64,000 nt of DNA from positions 806,001 to 870,000 of the forward strand of contig NC_016461.1 of NCBI RefSeq assembly GCF_000226115.1, given 5' to 3'. The notes under the pieces were generated by a model. The model saw nothing but the letters and a program-made list of their open reading frames with translations. It was not told the DNA's origin and ran no database searches. Positions within the stretch are counted from its first letter, which is position 1, and each line of letters begins with the position of its first letter. This DNA comes from Thermothielavioides terrestris NRRL 8126 (lineage: Eukaryota > Ascomycota > Sordariomycetes > Sordariales > Chaetomiaceae). The position numbers and the translations under genes were made by a program. Below, one piece after another: positions 1 through 11,152 of this stretch.

Positions 1-268
1 GCCCTTGGACAGCTCGCCCTCGCGGTACGTCCGGTCGATGCACTTGGCCGTGCAGACCTTGATCATCCTGTTCCCCCGTGACAGGGTTAGTAAATCGGTG
101 TTCCTTCCTTTCTTCTTGCGTCTGCGGTTGGCCGGAAGGGGTGGGGGGAAATTGGGGGGGGGATAATTACCGTGAGTGCATCTCGGCCACAACCTTGAGC
201 TCGTTTTCGACTGCCGCGATCTTCTCGGCGGAGGTGGGCTGGGGCCGGCCGAAGCCTAGGAAGGACAT
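1..268 (-). CDS. TIM10: Mitochondrial intermembrane-space chaperone Tim10 (5' part; runs off the window)
   Basis: This is a small Tim chaperone that, with Tim9, escorts hydrophobic carrier proteins across the intermembrane space to the TIM22 translocase. Exon 1 is 268-171, starting at the ATG of [18 protein letters not shown] 103-nt intron spans 170-68 (donor GTAATT, acceptor CAG). Exon 2 is 67-1 and leaves the window. The joined protein reads through an Arg codon split by the intron into a KVCTAKC segment, the first CX3C motif of the family, followed by [13 protein letters not shown]. The second CX3C motif lies outside the window. The start and splice choices are supported by close resemblance to Tim10 proteins as I remember them. 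The gene is divergent from the mitochondrial lysyl-tRNA synthetase, so two mitochondrial biogenesis genes share a promoter region. Only about 55 residues are visible. Confidence 0.93.
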
Positions 269-916
269 TTTGGCGCTGGTTGGGGGCTGGTGACTGTCGG
301 GCGGCTTCAGGTCTGGCTGGGGTCACGGTATGGTGGCCTGCTTTGTGGAGGCTTCGCTTGCGTTGTTGATATTGTTGAGCCTGTCTCCCGGATCCGGGTT
401 TGGAAACTGCATTCTGGTTTTGCCCATGCCAAGGCCGGGAGATCCTCGGAGCAGCCCACCAACTGCGCGCCAAGAACGGAAGCTAAAGCAGCTGTCACGT
501 CGCTGATTGGCGGTGCGTTTGCTGGATCCATCCATGGAGCTCCTGGACATCCTGGACGGAGGACTCCGTAATCCTGAAAAAAAGTCCAGCTTCACGCTCA
601 CGGCTTGCGCCTGGCTTTCAGTTTTGTCTCGATACTGGGGACACCGCTCTCCCCAAGTACGCGTCTCCAGAAAATTGTGGGTGAAACATGCGCTCTCTGT
701 GGTTCAGCCCGTCTTCCAAAGGCAAATTAAGACATCCGGCCATTATGATGAACTGCATATCAAAGAACCGTTGCGACTGATGCGCAGTGCGCCCATGATC
801 ACACAATGCCTCTATTCTGATCTTTTGGCCTCCCCTTTCTCACTCTCCAAATTTCGGTTCGGTTGTCTGCGTTCCCGCTAAGTGCTGACCCTGACTGCTG
901 GCTGCCAGACGATGCA
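269..916. promoter_or_regulatory. Divergent intergenic region between TIM10 and mitochondrial LysRS
   Basis: About 650 bp separate the two start codons. It must contain both promoters and 5' leaders. I see no convincing coding exon. An acceptor-like CAG at 906-908, just before the LysRS ATG, allows a non-coding or short coding upstream exon, but no partner donor stands out. Confidence 0.5.
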
Positions 917-2701
917 ATGAGGCCGGCACCGCGTCTCCAGTTCCTGCGCCCGTACACCTGGCAGCCCGTCGGCCCGCCCAATCCGGCCTATCTGCGCTTC
1001 TTCCACCTGGCCCGGCAGCAGGAGCTGGAGGAGGCCAACGCGCTCAAGTACCCCCGCCTCCGCCACAATGGCCCGCCCATGCGCATCCCCGATTTCCGCC
1101 AGAAATACGCCCACATCCAGCAGGGCGTCGTGGCCGACGAGGTGGTCACCTTGCACGGCCGTGTCGAGTCCGTCCGCCGCGCCGGCGCGAAGCTCGTCTT
1201 CCTGGACCTGAAGGGCGAGTTCGAGCGCGTCCAGGGCATCTGCAACTTCGGCAAGCTCGTCGATGGCACCACTGTCGGCGGCCTCAAGGAGTTCGCCCGC
1301 CTGCTTAGCAGGGGTGACATCATCTCCGTGACGGGGAAGGCTACGCGCACGCCCGCCGGCGAGCTCACCATCCAGGCGACCCACCTCCCCGAGCTGCTGA
1401 CACCCAGCCTCGTCCCGCTCCCCACGAAGCTCATCGACGAGGAGTCGCGCACGCAGCACCGCCACCTCGACATGCTGGTGAACCGCAAAACCACAGACAC
1501 CCTGCGCCTGCGGTCGTATCTTATCAAGTACCTCCGCGACTTTTTCCACGACCGCGGCTTCCTCGAGTTCCAGACCCCTATTCTCGCCGCAGACGCCGGC
1601 GGCGCCAACGCCCGCCCCTTTACCGTCTCGGCAAAGACCGTGTCCAGAGACCTCTCCCTGCGGATCGCGCCCGAGCTCTGGCTCAAGAGGCTCGTCGTCG
1701 GCGGCGTCGACCGTGTCTTCGAGCTGGGGCCCGCGTTTCGCAACGAGGGCATCGACCAAACCCACAACCCGGAATTCACCATCTGCGAGTTCTACCACGC
1801 CTACGCCAATCTGGCCGACCTCATCTCGCTCACCGAAGACCTCATCCGCGGCGCCGCCGCCCACTGCCAGTCCCTCATCTCCACCAAACTCACCGCCCTC
1901 CCGCCCGTCGACCTCGCCCCGTTCGAAGGTCCCTTCCAACAAGCCGAGTTCATCCCCGCCCTCGAATCCGCCCTCCACTTCACCCTGCCAGACCTCGCCT
2001 CCCCCACGGCCCTCTCCGACCTCCGCGCCCTCCTAAAGCAGCACGCGATCCCGCTCGACGCCGAGGCCTTCACGACCGACTCCCTCCCGCAGCTCCTCGA
2101 CCGCCTGGCGGCGGCCTACATCGAGCCGCTCTCCGCCGCCGCCCCGCTCTTCGTCACCCACCACCCGGCCTGCATGTCCCCGCTGGCCAAGGGCTTCGTC
2201 TGCCCGCGCACCGGCCAGGCCGTGGCCGCGCGCGCCGAGCTGTTTGTCGGCGCCCGCGAGCTGGCCAACATGTACGAGGAGGAGAACGACCCGTTCGAGC
2301 AGCGGCGCAAGTTTGTCGAGCAGCTCCGCGCCAAGGAGGGCCGCGGCGGCGGCGGCGGCGAGGCGTCGTCGTCCGAGGCCGACGGCGGCGCGGCCGGTGG
2401 TGGTGGTGGCGTCGTCGACGAGAGCTACGTGCACGCGCTCGCGTCCGGCCTGCCGCCCACCGGCGGGTGGGGTTGCGGCGTCGAGAGGCTGGTCATGTTG
2501 TTCGCGGGCACGAAGCGGATCAGCGACTGTCTGAGCTTTGGGAACCTGCGGAACGTGGTTGGCGTCGCTGCTGCTGGGAGGGCGGCTCCAGAGCAGGAGC
2601 AGGGGCTGGAGCAGCAGCTGGAGTCGGAACAGCGGTTGAATAAGGAGGAGAAGGTCCAAGAGGAGAGGGCTGCTACTTCTTCTGCCTCGGAAGCCCGGTG
2701 A
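917..2701 (+). CDS. MSK1: Mitochondrial lysyl-tRNA synthetase (class II)
   Basis: This enzyme charges mitochondrial tRNA(Lys) with lysine. I chose the ATG at 917; the frame is open further upstream but has no earlier ATG. The result is 594 residues without an intron. The Arg-rich N-terminus (MRPAPRLQFLRPYTW) fits a matrix-targeting signal. An OB-fold anticodon-binding domain (about residues 65-175) is followed by the class II core: motif 2 around FRNEGIDQTHNPEFTICEFY and motif 3 around GWGCGVERLVMLF near residue 517. Together these identify a LysRS rather than an AspRS or AsnRS. A Gly/Ser/Glu-rich low-complexity insertion occupies roughly residues 475-501, inside the catalytic domain just before motif 3. 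A Glu/Gln-rich tail of about 45 residues follows the conserved core. An upstream 5' exon extending the presequence cannot be excluded. Confidence 0.9.
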   Translation: MRPAPRLQFLRPYTWQPVGPPNPAYLRFFHLARQQELEEANALKYPRLRHNGPPMRIPDFRQKYAHIQQGVVADEVVTLHGRVESVRRAGAKLVFLDLKGEFERVQGICNFGKLVDGTTVGGLKEFARLLSRGDIISVTGKATRTPAGELTIQATHLPELLTPSLVPLPTKLIDEESRTQHRHLDMLVNRKTTDTLRLRSYLIKYLRDFFHDRGFLEFQTPILAADAGGANARPFTVSAKTVSRDLSLRIAPELWLKRLVVGGVDRVFELGPAFRNEGIDQTHNPEFTICEFYHAYANLADLISLTEDLIRGAAAHCQSLISTKLTALPPVDLAPFEGPFQQAEFIPALESALHFTLPDLASPTALSDLRALLKQHAIPLDAEAFTTDSLPQLLDRLAAAYIEPLSAAAPLFVTHHPACMSPLAKGFVCPRTGQAVAARAELFVGARELANMYEEENDPFEQRRKFVEQLRAKEGRGGGGGEASSSEADGGAAGGGGGVVDESYVHALASGLPPTGGWGCGVERLVMLFAGTKRISDCLSFGNLRNVVGVAAAGRAAPEQEQGLEQQLESEQRLNKEEKVQEERAATSSASEAR

Positions 2702-2784
2702 TATTTTAAGAGATATCATGACCGGGAGTGTATGATCCTGTACGAGTAGGGTGTAGTTTACGAAATGAAGGGTTAGAGCCGAAT

Positions 2785-2942
2785 GAGATACCGGTTATCG
2801 AGTATCAATACTGGTTGTAGAGAATGGATACCGATTGTCGAGAATGGATACCGGTCGTCGACTGCGCCATCTCGACGTATATCCTGCTGTCTTGACTGAT
2901 GACCTGTCTCGACTGATGTCCTCCTGTCCCGACCGATATCCC
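2785..2942. repeat. Degenerate short tandem repeats (about 20-bp and about 18-bp units)
   Basis: Between 2785 and 2860 about four imperfect 20-21-bp units of the pattern GAGAATGGATACCGNTNGTC follow one another. Between 2887 and 2942 three imperfect units of the pattern CTGTCYYGACYGATRTCC follow. Both series lie immediately 3' of the LysRS stop codon and are decayed by substitutions. Confidence 0.6.
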
Positions 2943-3120
2943 TTCTCGTCTAGCGCACGCAAGTACGATAGCAAGACCAGGCCCAGTCACTCGCGAGATC
3001 CGCACAATCTCGGACGCAACGCAGCAGCAAGCAAGCAATCACTACTAGCCGGGACGGTGAGTTAAAGTACGAACTGAATTTCTTCTCCTAGGAGGAATAG
3101 GAACGTTGGTAAAAAAGAAA

Positions 3121-3350
3121 CAAACGGAAAAAAGTCAGGCAAACCGTGGGCTGCAAACTGCAAATGCCCAACTTCATCGGTGACCCCCATCCCCAATCTG
3201 TCCATCCACCTAGCCATCCATCCATGCCATGCCCTGGCAAACGGGAAAAGCCAGGCACACCGTGGGCTGCAAGCTGCAAATGCCCAACTTCATCTCCTCC
3301 ATCCCCAATCCGGCCATCAATCTAGCCATCCATCCATGCCATGCCATGCC
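3121..3350. repeat. Tandem duplication of a ~117-bp unit
   Basis: Copy 1 runs from 3121 to 3237 and copy 2 from 3238 to about 3350. Shared landmarks in the same order are CAAACGG, CCGTGGGCTGCAA, CTGCAAATGCCCAACTTCAT, CATCCCCAATC and TAGCCATCCATCCATGCCAT. The copies differ by scattered substitutions and small indels, so the duplication is not recent. Confidence 0.8.
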
Positions 3351-3942
3351 GAGCAGGCTCTCCAACGTTCCTGTACCGTAGACCCAAATCAAATCCCTGC
3401 CCTGCGCTGCCCTACGCCAACCAAGCATGTCATGCCGTGCTGAAAAACCGAGGTGATACCAACCAAGGTGCTCTCGCTCGCCCATGTCCATGCCCAACGG
3501 CTGACTCACTCAGCGTCGACTGCCCAAAGGGAAAAAGTAGGAAAGGAAAAGCACAACGAAACGCAACGCAACGCAAAAGGTATGGATGGATCAGCCCATC
3601 CTCCAGAAGTGAACAAGGCGTCTTGCCGCCCTCTGCTTCCTCCCAAATTTGCAAACTGCTCTTCCTCTGTTTCCGTTCTCTCAGAGGTGTCCCTGGACCT
3701 GGTGATGTTGGCTAGGCGCGGTCTGGGGCGAGGCAGTTGCTGCTGGCGGAGGTTGCAGGTAATCCGGATGTATGTATGCCGATGAGGTCGGGGTAAGTAA
3801 CGAAAGACCCGAGATTCAATTCATCAGGTTCTGAGTAAGAGGGCGTCGGAAAGTATTGCGAGGGAAAAGGCGAAGAAGAGACAATCTTGTTTTCGAGGAG
3901 CGCGCGCGACGATGCCGCGGCAGGTGAACCGGCGAACCTCTT

Positions 3943-6900
3943 TCAGAAGTTCGACCGCATGCTCGTATAGCCATAGGGGCTCGACTGGAACTGCTGGTAC
4001 CTGATCAGTTCGTCGTACTCCTTCTTGTTGACCACCGGATCGAGGACCGGCTGGTCGAGATTGAACGGGCGGAAGCCCGGCGTGCCCATGGAGTAGAGGC
4101 AGTCCTCAACGAGGGGGTGGTGGAACCGATACACTTCTTTGTCCAGCTTGTTCTGGGCGCGCCGCTCCAGGTCCCTGGCGATTCTGCACTTCTTGGGATC
4201 CTGCCGCGCGGACCTCAGCTCCTCCTGGACCCGAGGGTCTCGCATGTCGGTGAACGGGGGGAGATTGTTCTTCTCCACCCAGTACTCTGCGTAGACCCTG
4301 TCGGTCTGAGGGGACCACATCCAACGCAAGTTGAAGTTTTCCATGATCTCGCCGCCACAATCTGGGTCTTGGAAGTCGGCAACGGACAACGGCTCCTTGC
4401 AAGGATCCTTGCGCTGGGGCCCCCCTTCGCGGTAGTCGAAGGGCTCGGTAGCTGGGCTGCACTTCCAGAGCCAGCGGATCAGAGCGGCTACTTCCTTGGC
4501 AAGCCCCGGCGGCGGCGGCGGGTAGTACAGCGGTTTGGCGTCCATCCAGCCGTTGTTAGCTGATGGTAGATTGACGAAGTACCTCCAGACATGGTCCGCA
4601 TTTTCTGCTTCAGCCTCCGCGGCGTCCTGAATCGGCTTCCTGTTGGAAGAAAGCAGCTGGTTGAGAGTCGTGTTCCGAGGGTCAAGGTTGTACAACCATA
4701 TGCTGATGACGCTCCGCAGCCACTGCCGCAGATGGCTATCTTCCATCTCTTTGAGAAACGACTCCGCCTTGCAGCCCCAGCAGACACCGGGCCGAATGGG
4801 GAAGAGCGACAGGGGGTAATGGAAGTTGCATACGCTGCAGCGGGCTTTGTTTCGCCAGTAATACGGGCCACCGTGGTCGGAAGGAAGGTAACGCGCCATC
4901 CGCTCTGGCGCCTTGGGGTGTTTCTGGTTGTCGCCCGTCAATGCCGCCGTGATGTCGTCTGCGAAGCTGTTCCAGATGTCCTTCTTGCTCTTCTTGCCCT
5001 CGGCGAGGTCGTACTCGCGGGTGAGCAGAGCCTCTCGAGCCTTCACGGCCCAAAGGACGTCGGGGCCGGGAAGCTGGCGTACGAAGCTCCAGAACAAGGA
5101 GCTGTCGCTCACCAAGTCCATACCCACTTCTTTGGCAAGCTCCCAGCACCGCAGGATGAGTGCGAACACGGCTTTGGGGGTGTTGAACGTAGGTTCATTC
5201 CACGTAACACCGTACGAGCCCAGGCGTTTGGCAGAGTTCGGCCCCTTGAAGAAGAAAGGAAAGAAGTCGAAGCGGATGTACGCTGCGGTGGAGGATCTAG
5301 TCCCCTGGCAGCTAGGGTTGGTGGCCTTACTGCCGTCCTTTAGGCTGCGTGGATGGCGCATGATGACATCCAGCAACGGCTTCAGCTTGGTGATGTCAAG
5401 CAGGAGACAGCGAGAGACAACGACAGTCTCCAAGTTTGGCATGGAGTTGATCATCATCTCGAACATGGAGACGTCGAGGTACGGAATCTGGTCGAGAATG
5501 ATGGACCGGAAGCTCCAGGGAATCTTCGTCATAGCGACACCTATATGGAGGTGGTTAGCGTAAGAACCTGCAAATAGGTGGGAGCAACCTACAAAGCCGC
5601 TGCAAGTTCAGGAAGTCGGACATGTATGGCGTCTCGTTGCGCGGCTCCTCCGGGACTGGGCTGATCACCAAGATCTTGCTGCGGATGCCGTCGGCCTGGA
5701 GAAGGCGGCCGTCTTTCTGACGCTTCTCAATGAAGTCGGTGATAGGAAACGAACCAGTTGAGAAGTTCCAGAACTCCTAGATGGTCCCGTAAGTCCCTGT
5801 AGGTATATACAGAGCAAATAGTAATAATCATCGACTTATAGCGGGGAAGACGTACCAGATACTTCTCGACACAGATGGCAAGATGCTTGCAGGCTGCTGC
5901 GACGGCCGTGAGATCGCGGAGGCTGAGATACTCAATAATGAACTTCCCCAATTCTCCGACTCTCAGAAGCTTGACCAGCCAATTGTTGTCGTTCGCTGGG
6001 CTCATGTCTTTGGCATATCCACCGCGCTGGAACGCCTGACATTCGTGTGTTGGTAAGCGGCTCGAGGGTATCGAGTCATTGATATCGAGTCATTGAAGGC
6101 AAACTTACAACAATGAACAGCCTGGACAAGATTGGCTCAGCCCGCTTCGTGAGCCTGATGTGATACAGCTTTCGCTCGTTCTTGCTCCAGTAAATGCGCT
6201 GAGCCCGCTCCAGCTGCTCCGGAGTCGAGTCGGGAAAGATCTGGGGGAGGCGTGCCCGGCTGCCTCTAGCCAGTGCTTTCTCGATCTCTTTTTTGGCATC
6301 CTTGTTGCCAAATGAGCGCCATTTATTTCTCTCGTAGTTAAAGCTCTTCGTGTCATCCTGCGGCTTGGGCTTGGCAGGAGGTCAGCATCCTGGGGTCACG
6401 CAGCGGGAGGGACTTGTTCCCAATCGGAAATGAGTTATGCCTCCATCACTTACATATTCACGATCAATTTCCCATGGCCTCACAGGCTCGGGTTCGGGGA
6501 TGGGGGTCTGGGAAAGAGATGTGAGCCTTTTGTTCACCGAAGCGAGGCAATGCTCTGCGAGCGCCGAGAGACGTACTTCGGTCGTTTTCTTGGTCCGGTT
6601 CCGGCGCTTCGTAGTCTTCTTGGTCTTGAATACGTAGCCCTCGGGAACTTCAAGCTGGGCCCGGACCCCGTTGGAGGCCGGGTTGGCACCCTGCTTATGG
6701 CCAGCCATGGCTGTCGGGCGCTTCTTCTGCGAAGTCTGTGCTTGGCTCCTGATGCGGACCGAAAGCTGCTCGGTCTTGACGGCTGTCTTGGGACAGGAGA
6801 CCGCGCTTGCCGGGACGGGTGTGATCTTAGGCCTCACTTGGTGGCACTGCTGAACCTTGCCGGCGGATTTGCCAGCAGCAACCCGCTCAGGCTTGGAACG

Positions 6901-7008
6901 CCGAGGCTGAGGTTGAGATGTCCGCGAGATCCGGGTCTGCGCAGCGGAGGTCGAGTCAGCATTGTCAGCATTGCGCGCCTCGGCGCCTTTGCTTTTCCTT
7001 CGAGCCAT
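3943..7008 (-). CDS. Large F-box-like orphan protein with a C-terminal CxxC pair, multi-exon
   Basis: Exons as modelled: 7008-6577, 6507-6454, 6357-6109, 6035-5856, 5776-5593 and 5540-3943, all phase-consistent, giving 898 residues. If the 69-nt segment 6576-6508 is retained, the protein has 921 residues. The N-terminus (about 160 residues) is Lys/Arg/Ser/Thr-rich with KKTTKRRNRTKK, likely disordered and nuclear-localising. The fourth exon encodes a short Leu-rich helical segment (LLRVGELGKFIIEYLSLRDL, then TAVAAACKHL) that resembles an F-box, the adaptor that links substrates to Skp1 in SCF ubiquitin ligases. Further on there is CSVCNFHYPLS with CWGCK, a CxxC...CxxC pair that could bind one zinc. 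The remainder matches no family I recognise. An in-frame ATG upstream at 7248 would add 80 unlikely residues. The substrate-adaptor role is inference. Confidence 0.75.
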
Positions 7009-10000
7009 GGTGGAGCACTCTGTGAGAAAGAAGGCGTCTGGCTGGTGTCTGCCGTGTATCTCGAAGCCTTTGGGGTGGCTAGGAACAAGATGGATGGGGA
7101 ACAGGACAAGGAGACAAAAGCGCTTGCTTCCCGGGCTGATGGAGAAGAAAGCTGGGGTTTCTCGGCGCCCAGGAACGGCACAGTTCCAGGTACGCAAATT
7201 GACGAGGACAAATACTGAAAGGGAAGGCGCTACCGCTCCGAAAACCATGGAACTGCAAAGGGGAAGGAAAAGGCGCCGATATCAGTGTTAGAGCGGCCCC
7301 AGTGGGTCGGATCTCCAGCACTGACGAACGGCAGAAGTGTGTGGATTCGGAACAGCGACGATGGGGGAAAACGATGGAAGCATCTCGACTTACCAGTTTC
7401 TTCTGGGTGCTCAGGCTGCTTCAGAGATGCCAGAGAACGAGAAGGCGCGCCTGGATCTTGTCGGGAGAAACGAATCAGACCGGAAATTGGGCAATGCTGA
7501 TGGCTGGGAAGGGAACCGAGAATCAGAATGGTCTGGATGTCTAGGTGAAGGAGAGGTAAGAGGAGGAAGCGAGCAGTGGAACGAGAAGGAAAAGGCCACT
7601 CGAGGTTCTGATCTGGGTTGAGTGGCGGTTGGAAGGTTGATGTGTGAGGAAGAGTTTGGGAGAGGGAGGCGGGCTGGGGAAGGAAGATTAAATACCTGGC
7701 GCCAGCAAGGCCGGGCTGGAAGGATTGCTATTGAATCCGGCAGAAGAATAGGATCAGGAAGAAGAATAGAACCAAGAGGGCGAATAGAATTAGGAGGAAG
7801 AATAGTGGGAGGCTGGGAGGTGATGTTGCGGACCCGCTCTGGTGTTATCTTCCTGGCTTAGCCTCCTGGCCGCTGCCTGGCCGCCTTCCCGGCCTCTCCC
7901 TGGGCACGCCGCCGCCGACTGCGAGCAACGGGAAAGCACAGATGGATGTCGACGGGGGTAGATGACGGGGGGGACCACGGATGACCGGGGGACCACGGCG
8001 GCGGTGAGTCGTGGCAAGGCCGGCCGGACACCAGCAGTGAGGTTCTTTAGAAACACTGCAGGGAGGATGTGAGACAGAGAACTATAAGGAGGCCCCTACC
8101 AATGTTGTCACCCACAGGGACGGCAAGCTTTCGTAGAAGTCTAGGCCAAGGCTTATGCCTCACTATGGCGTGTCTCCCTTCGGTGTGGCACCCGGCATGC
8201 TTCAGTTTTCCATCAGTAGGCGTTCAATCATCTGAAACACCTGTTAGCTCACAAGAGGCACATCAAAGCCAAGAGCATCCACATGCTGGTTGAATGCTGG
8301 CAGTTGGCACAACGAAAGAGGACTCCGGACTAACAGACGCCTTGGCGGGGGCCGGAATGCCAACACCCAGGTCTGCCTTCCAGGGCGGGAGCAAAAGAAG
8401 CATAGGACCACAACAATGGCACACAGCAGCATCATGAACGAAGTGGATCATTGGCAGAAGGAGATGGCCATGCGAAGGACGGAAGTCAAGTACATTCTGA
8501 AGCTAATTAACTGGAGTTCATGAACATCTGCGAGACTGTAAGGAACAAGCAGCCACATGTCAGTCACCATGTCCGAGCCGCATTCGACCGCCAGCAAGAG
8601 AGACTCCTTCAGTCGAAAAGCATGGGTCCGGCAATGTGGCCCAGAGGAGGAGCGAGCGCATGAGAACAAAGAGCCTCAGGTCGCCGCCCCGCTGAGGGTG
8701 GTCACCCAAGCAACCATAAGCACTCTTTCCCGGCGGGACAAATTTTAATGCAGCTTTGTCCCAGACTGAACGGGGATGAACATGGAATATCGAGAGCGGA
8801 ATGGAGAACGGGGTGAGTCGCGAAGCAATAAGGTCAGTCGCCGTATATGTAAATCACTGACAACCAGGTGTCAATATATAGGTGGAAGCGATGAGGTCAA
8901 AACAGACATGCGCTGCCGTCCGCAGACTCGCAGAGTGGACAAGAAGAATCTCGGGGGTAGACTTCAAAACTCGACACGAAGCTGGGCAGATGACAAGACA
9001 ACAGGCAGGAGTGATGACGATGCTCCGGGCCGGGCTTGGGCATTGGAGGACATCGGGGCGGAGTCCAGTCAGAACAAGTTCAGGGGCAGTCCTGGGCCAC
9101 CGTTGGCATCTCAGAATTACCCCTGAACAAATAACCGCCCTGGCCCTGACAGTGGTCCATCCTGCTGCTGCTGCAACCACAGGTCGGCAGCGCCAGCAGG
9201 AACTAGCGAAGAGAGTTCGGCGTCTCACGGCCAATCCTCCTTGAGGTAGATACCAAAGAAGAATCGAGCATGCCCCCCACGGCGAAAGGCAACAAAACAA
9301 GGATCGACAACAGGACAGACAGCGCACTAGAAACCCCTTGAGCATCCGGCGGGTAAAACAGCAGTGCCCCATGATATGCGGGGCAAAGCCTCAACCTTGA
9401 AGGCTGAGAGCAGGGCAAGAAGGCAAGCCACAAAAAAATTGGACGCAGAGACTGAGATCTCGTGCATCCCCGACCGCCATCAGGTTGGTCAACACAGGGC
9501 ACTTGCTCCCAAGCGAGCGGCATAGCGACAGCTCAAGGAAACTGAGACCAGGCAGACTGACGGCTGCTGTTGCACCCAACCGCGCAGTCTCCAAGAGCAA
9601 AGCATGAGAAGATTTCCTTGCGACCCCGCTCCGATTTTCTTGCCCAGCCGCATCATACAGAACGTACTGTGCCGTGTCACAGTACGTTCCAAAAAAACGA
9701 CGGGCTGCCGAACGAGTTGCGTGCCGCTCCTGTTCCACGGGCCGATGAAACGATGATACGGGCTGTGTGCGACCCCCCTCCTCATCCCTCAAGGTGCGGC
9801 AGGGTGCGGATTGATATGGAGAGGGACATGGCTGCTGTCATTGGAGACCTGTTTGGCGTTGTCCCCAGCCAAGCGCGGGGGGACAATTAAAAACTGGGCT
9901 GGTTGATTGATCGGTGATCGGTCGGAGCGGGCGATTGGCGGGGATGGAGCAAATCGGTCGGTTGAGGCGAACAGATTGACGGGAGATCCCTTAAGGTTCT

Positions 10001-11152
10001 GTTGTTGAAGCGACCTGACCTCACTCAGCTCATGACTTTCCTGATATCTCATGTCGTGGCTTAGAACAAGGCTCCAGGAGTGGGCCAGCGAGCAATGAGA
10101 GCAGGAACCAGCAGGACGGAGGTTGCAGGGTCTGCACATCGTGAGCAACACGCCGCATCAGGTAGTTGACCAAGGGAGCGATAACCTGTGGCATTGCTGC
10201 AGCAGCCTGCATGAGCGGGGTGGGTTCATCTGTGGCCGGTCAAGAAGGAGGGTCAGGTGGGCTAGCTGTGAAAGGCAGAGAGAGCTCAGTCGAGTCACTG
10301 TCTCCGGCCACAGCTGTGGGTGAGTAACCTGCATTGGTGGAACAATGTACCTAAGGTACACTCATTGGCATGCAATCAAGCAGCCTGATGTAACCGACTA
10401 AAGATTGTGGTGAGAAGGATGGGTCGATGCATCGGAAGGGATGAGATAGCGATAACTCAACGCTTGGGTGGCCATCACGTTAACCACCGGAGATGTTCAC
10501 ACACACAAGCACATGGCCTGGTGAGGGGGGGTGAGAGCCGATCGATGTGACGTGCTTGTGAACAAAGGCTGAATGCCCCATGGCGAGCTCGTCAAATGTC
10601 GCCATCCGAGAGGGGAAGCCAAGTCGCCATCTCCTTGGGTCACCTGAGGGAGAAGTTGAGGTGGTATTTGAACCTCGGCAGTCAGCCCAGCCGTTATTTT
10701 GGCTGATTGAACGGGTTGGGAACGTTTGAAGATCTGAATGGAGCAACACCATCGATTGCGCTAATGTTCAAGGAGCTTAGCGGCACATAAGCCCCGTGAC
10801 ATCCCAAGGCAGTTCCCACATTGTCTCCTCCACTGCACACAGGCGCAAAAGCTGCTGATTCAGGGTGTTGGCTCGATTACGCCTAGCAAGACGAAGGGCA
10901 ACAATGAACGAATGAACTTTTAAGGATGGTGTTGCCTGGCAAAGCAGTGTAGAGAAGAGTTGCACATTACATGGTACTGAGTCGGCTGCTGTCTCGAGAT
11001 TGAGTGGCCGATTCTGCAGTACAGACAAGTGTCACCGCTGTGGCGCGTGGCAGCACTGATTGACCCTCTCTGAGCTTTGAGCCTTGTTGAGGCTTGTTGA
11101 GGGAGATAACGTGATGGGTGGATCGGGACGGGATGCATGTTGATGGGGTCGT
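7009..11152. other. Gene-poor region, left part of a 7-kb island
   Basis: The first 600 bp hold the 5' flank of the F-box-like gene, CT-rich on its coding strand. About 7620-7835 is a purine-rich stretch (GGAAGAAGAATAG-type) on the plus strand. From 8 kb onward all reading frames are short, overlap each other on both strands and lack family resemblance or consistent third-position bias. A GTAC-centred palindrome lies at 10347-10359. I see no tRNA, rRNA or supportable gene. Confidence 0.55.

Larger units (their letters stand above)
2702..3942. other. Intergenic region between convergent genes, repeat-bearing
   Basis: The region holds the 3' flanks of the LysRS gene (plus) and the F-box-like gene (minus). 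No coding exon is supportable. It is occupied by degenerate minisatellite-like units (2785-2942) and a tandem duplication of about 117 bp (3121-3350), both listed separately. Confidence 0.6.

Noticed and set aside
4117..5563. Long plus-strand frames of up to 250 codons opposite the F-box-like gene
   Set aside because: Antisense shadows of a gene with strong coding bias and consistent splicing.
8854..9372. 172-codon minus-strand frame
   Set aside because: Extremely Cys/Arg-rich without pattern; overlaps a plus-strand frame of similar quality; no splice-consistent extension.
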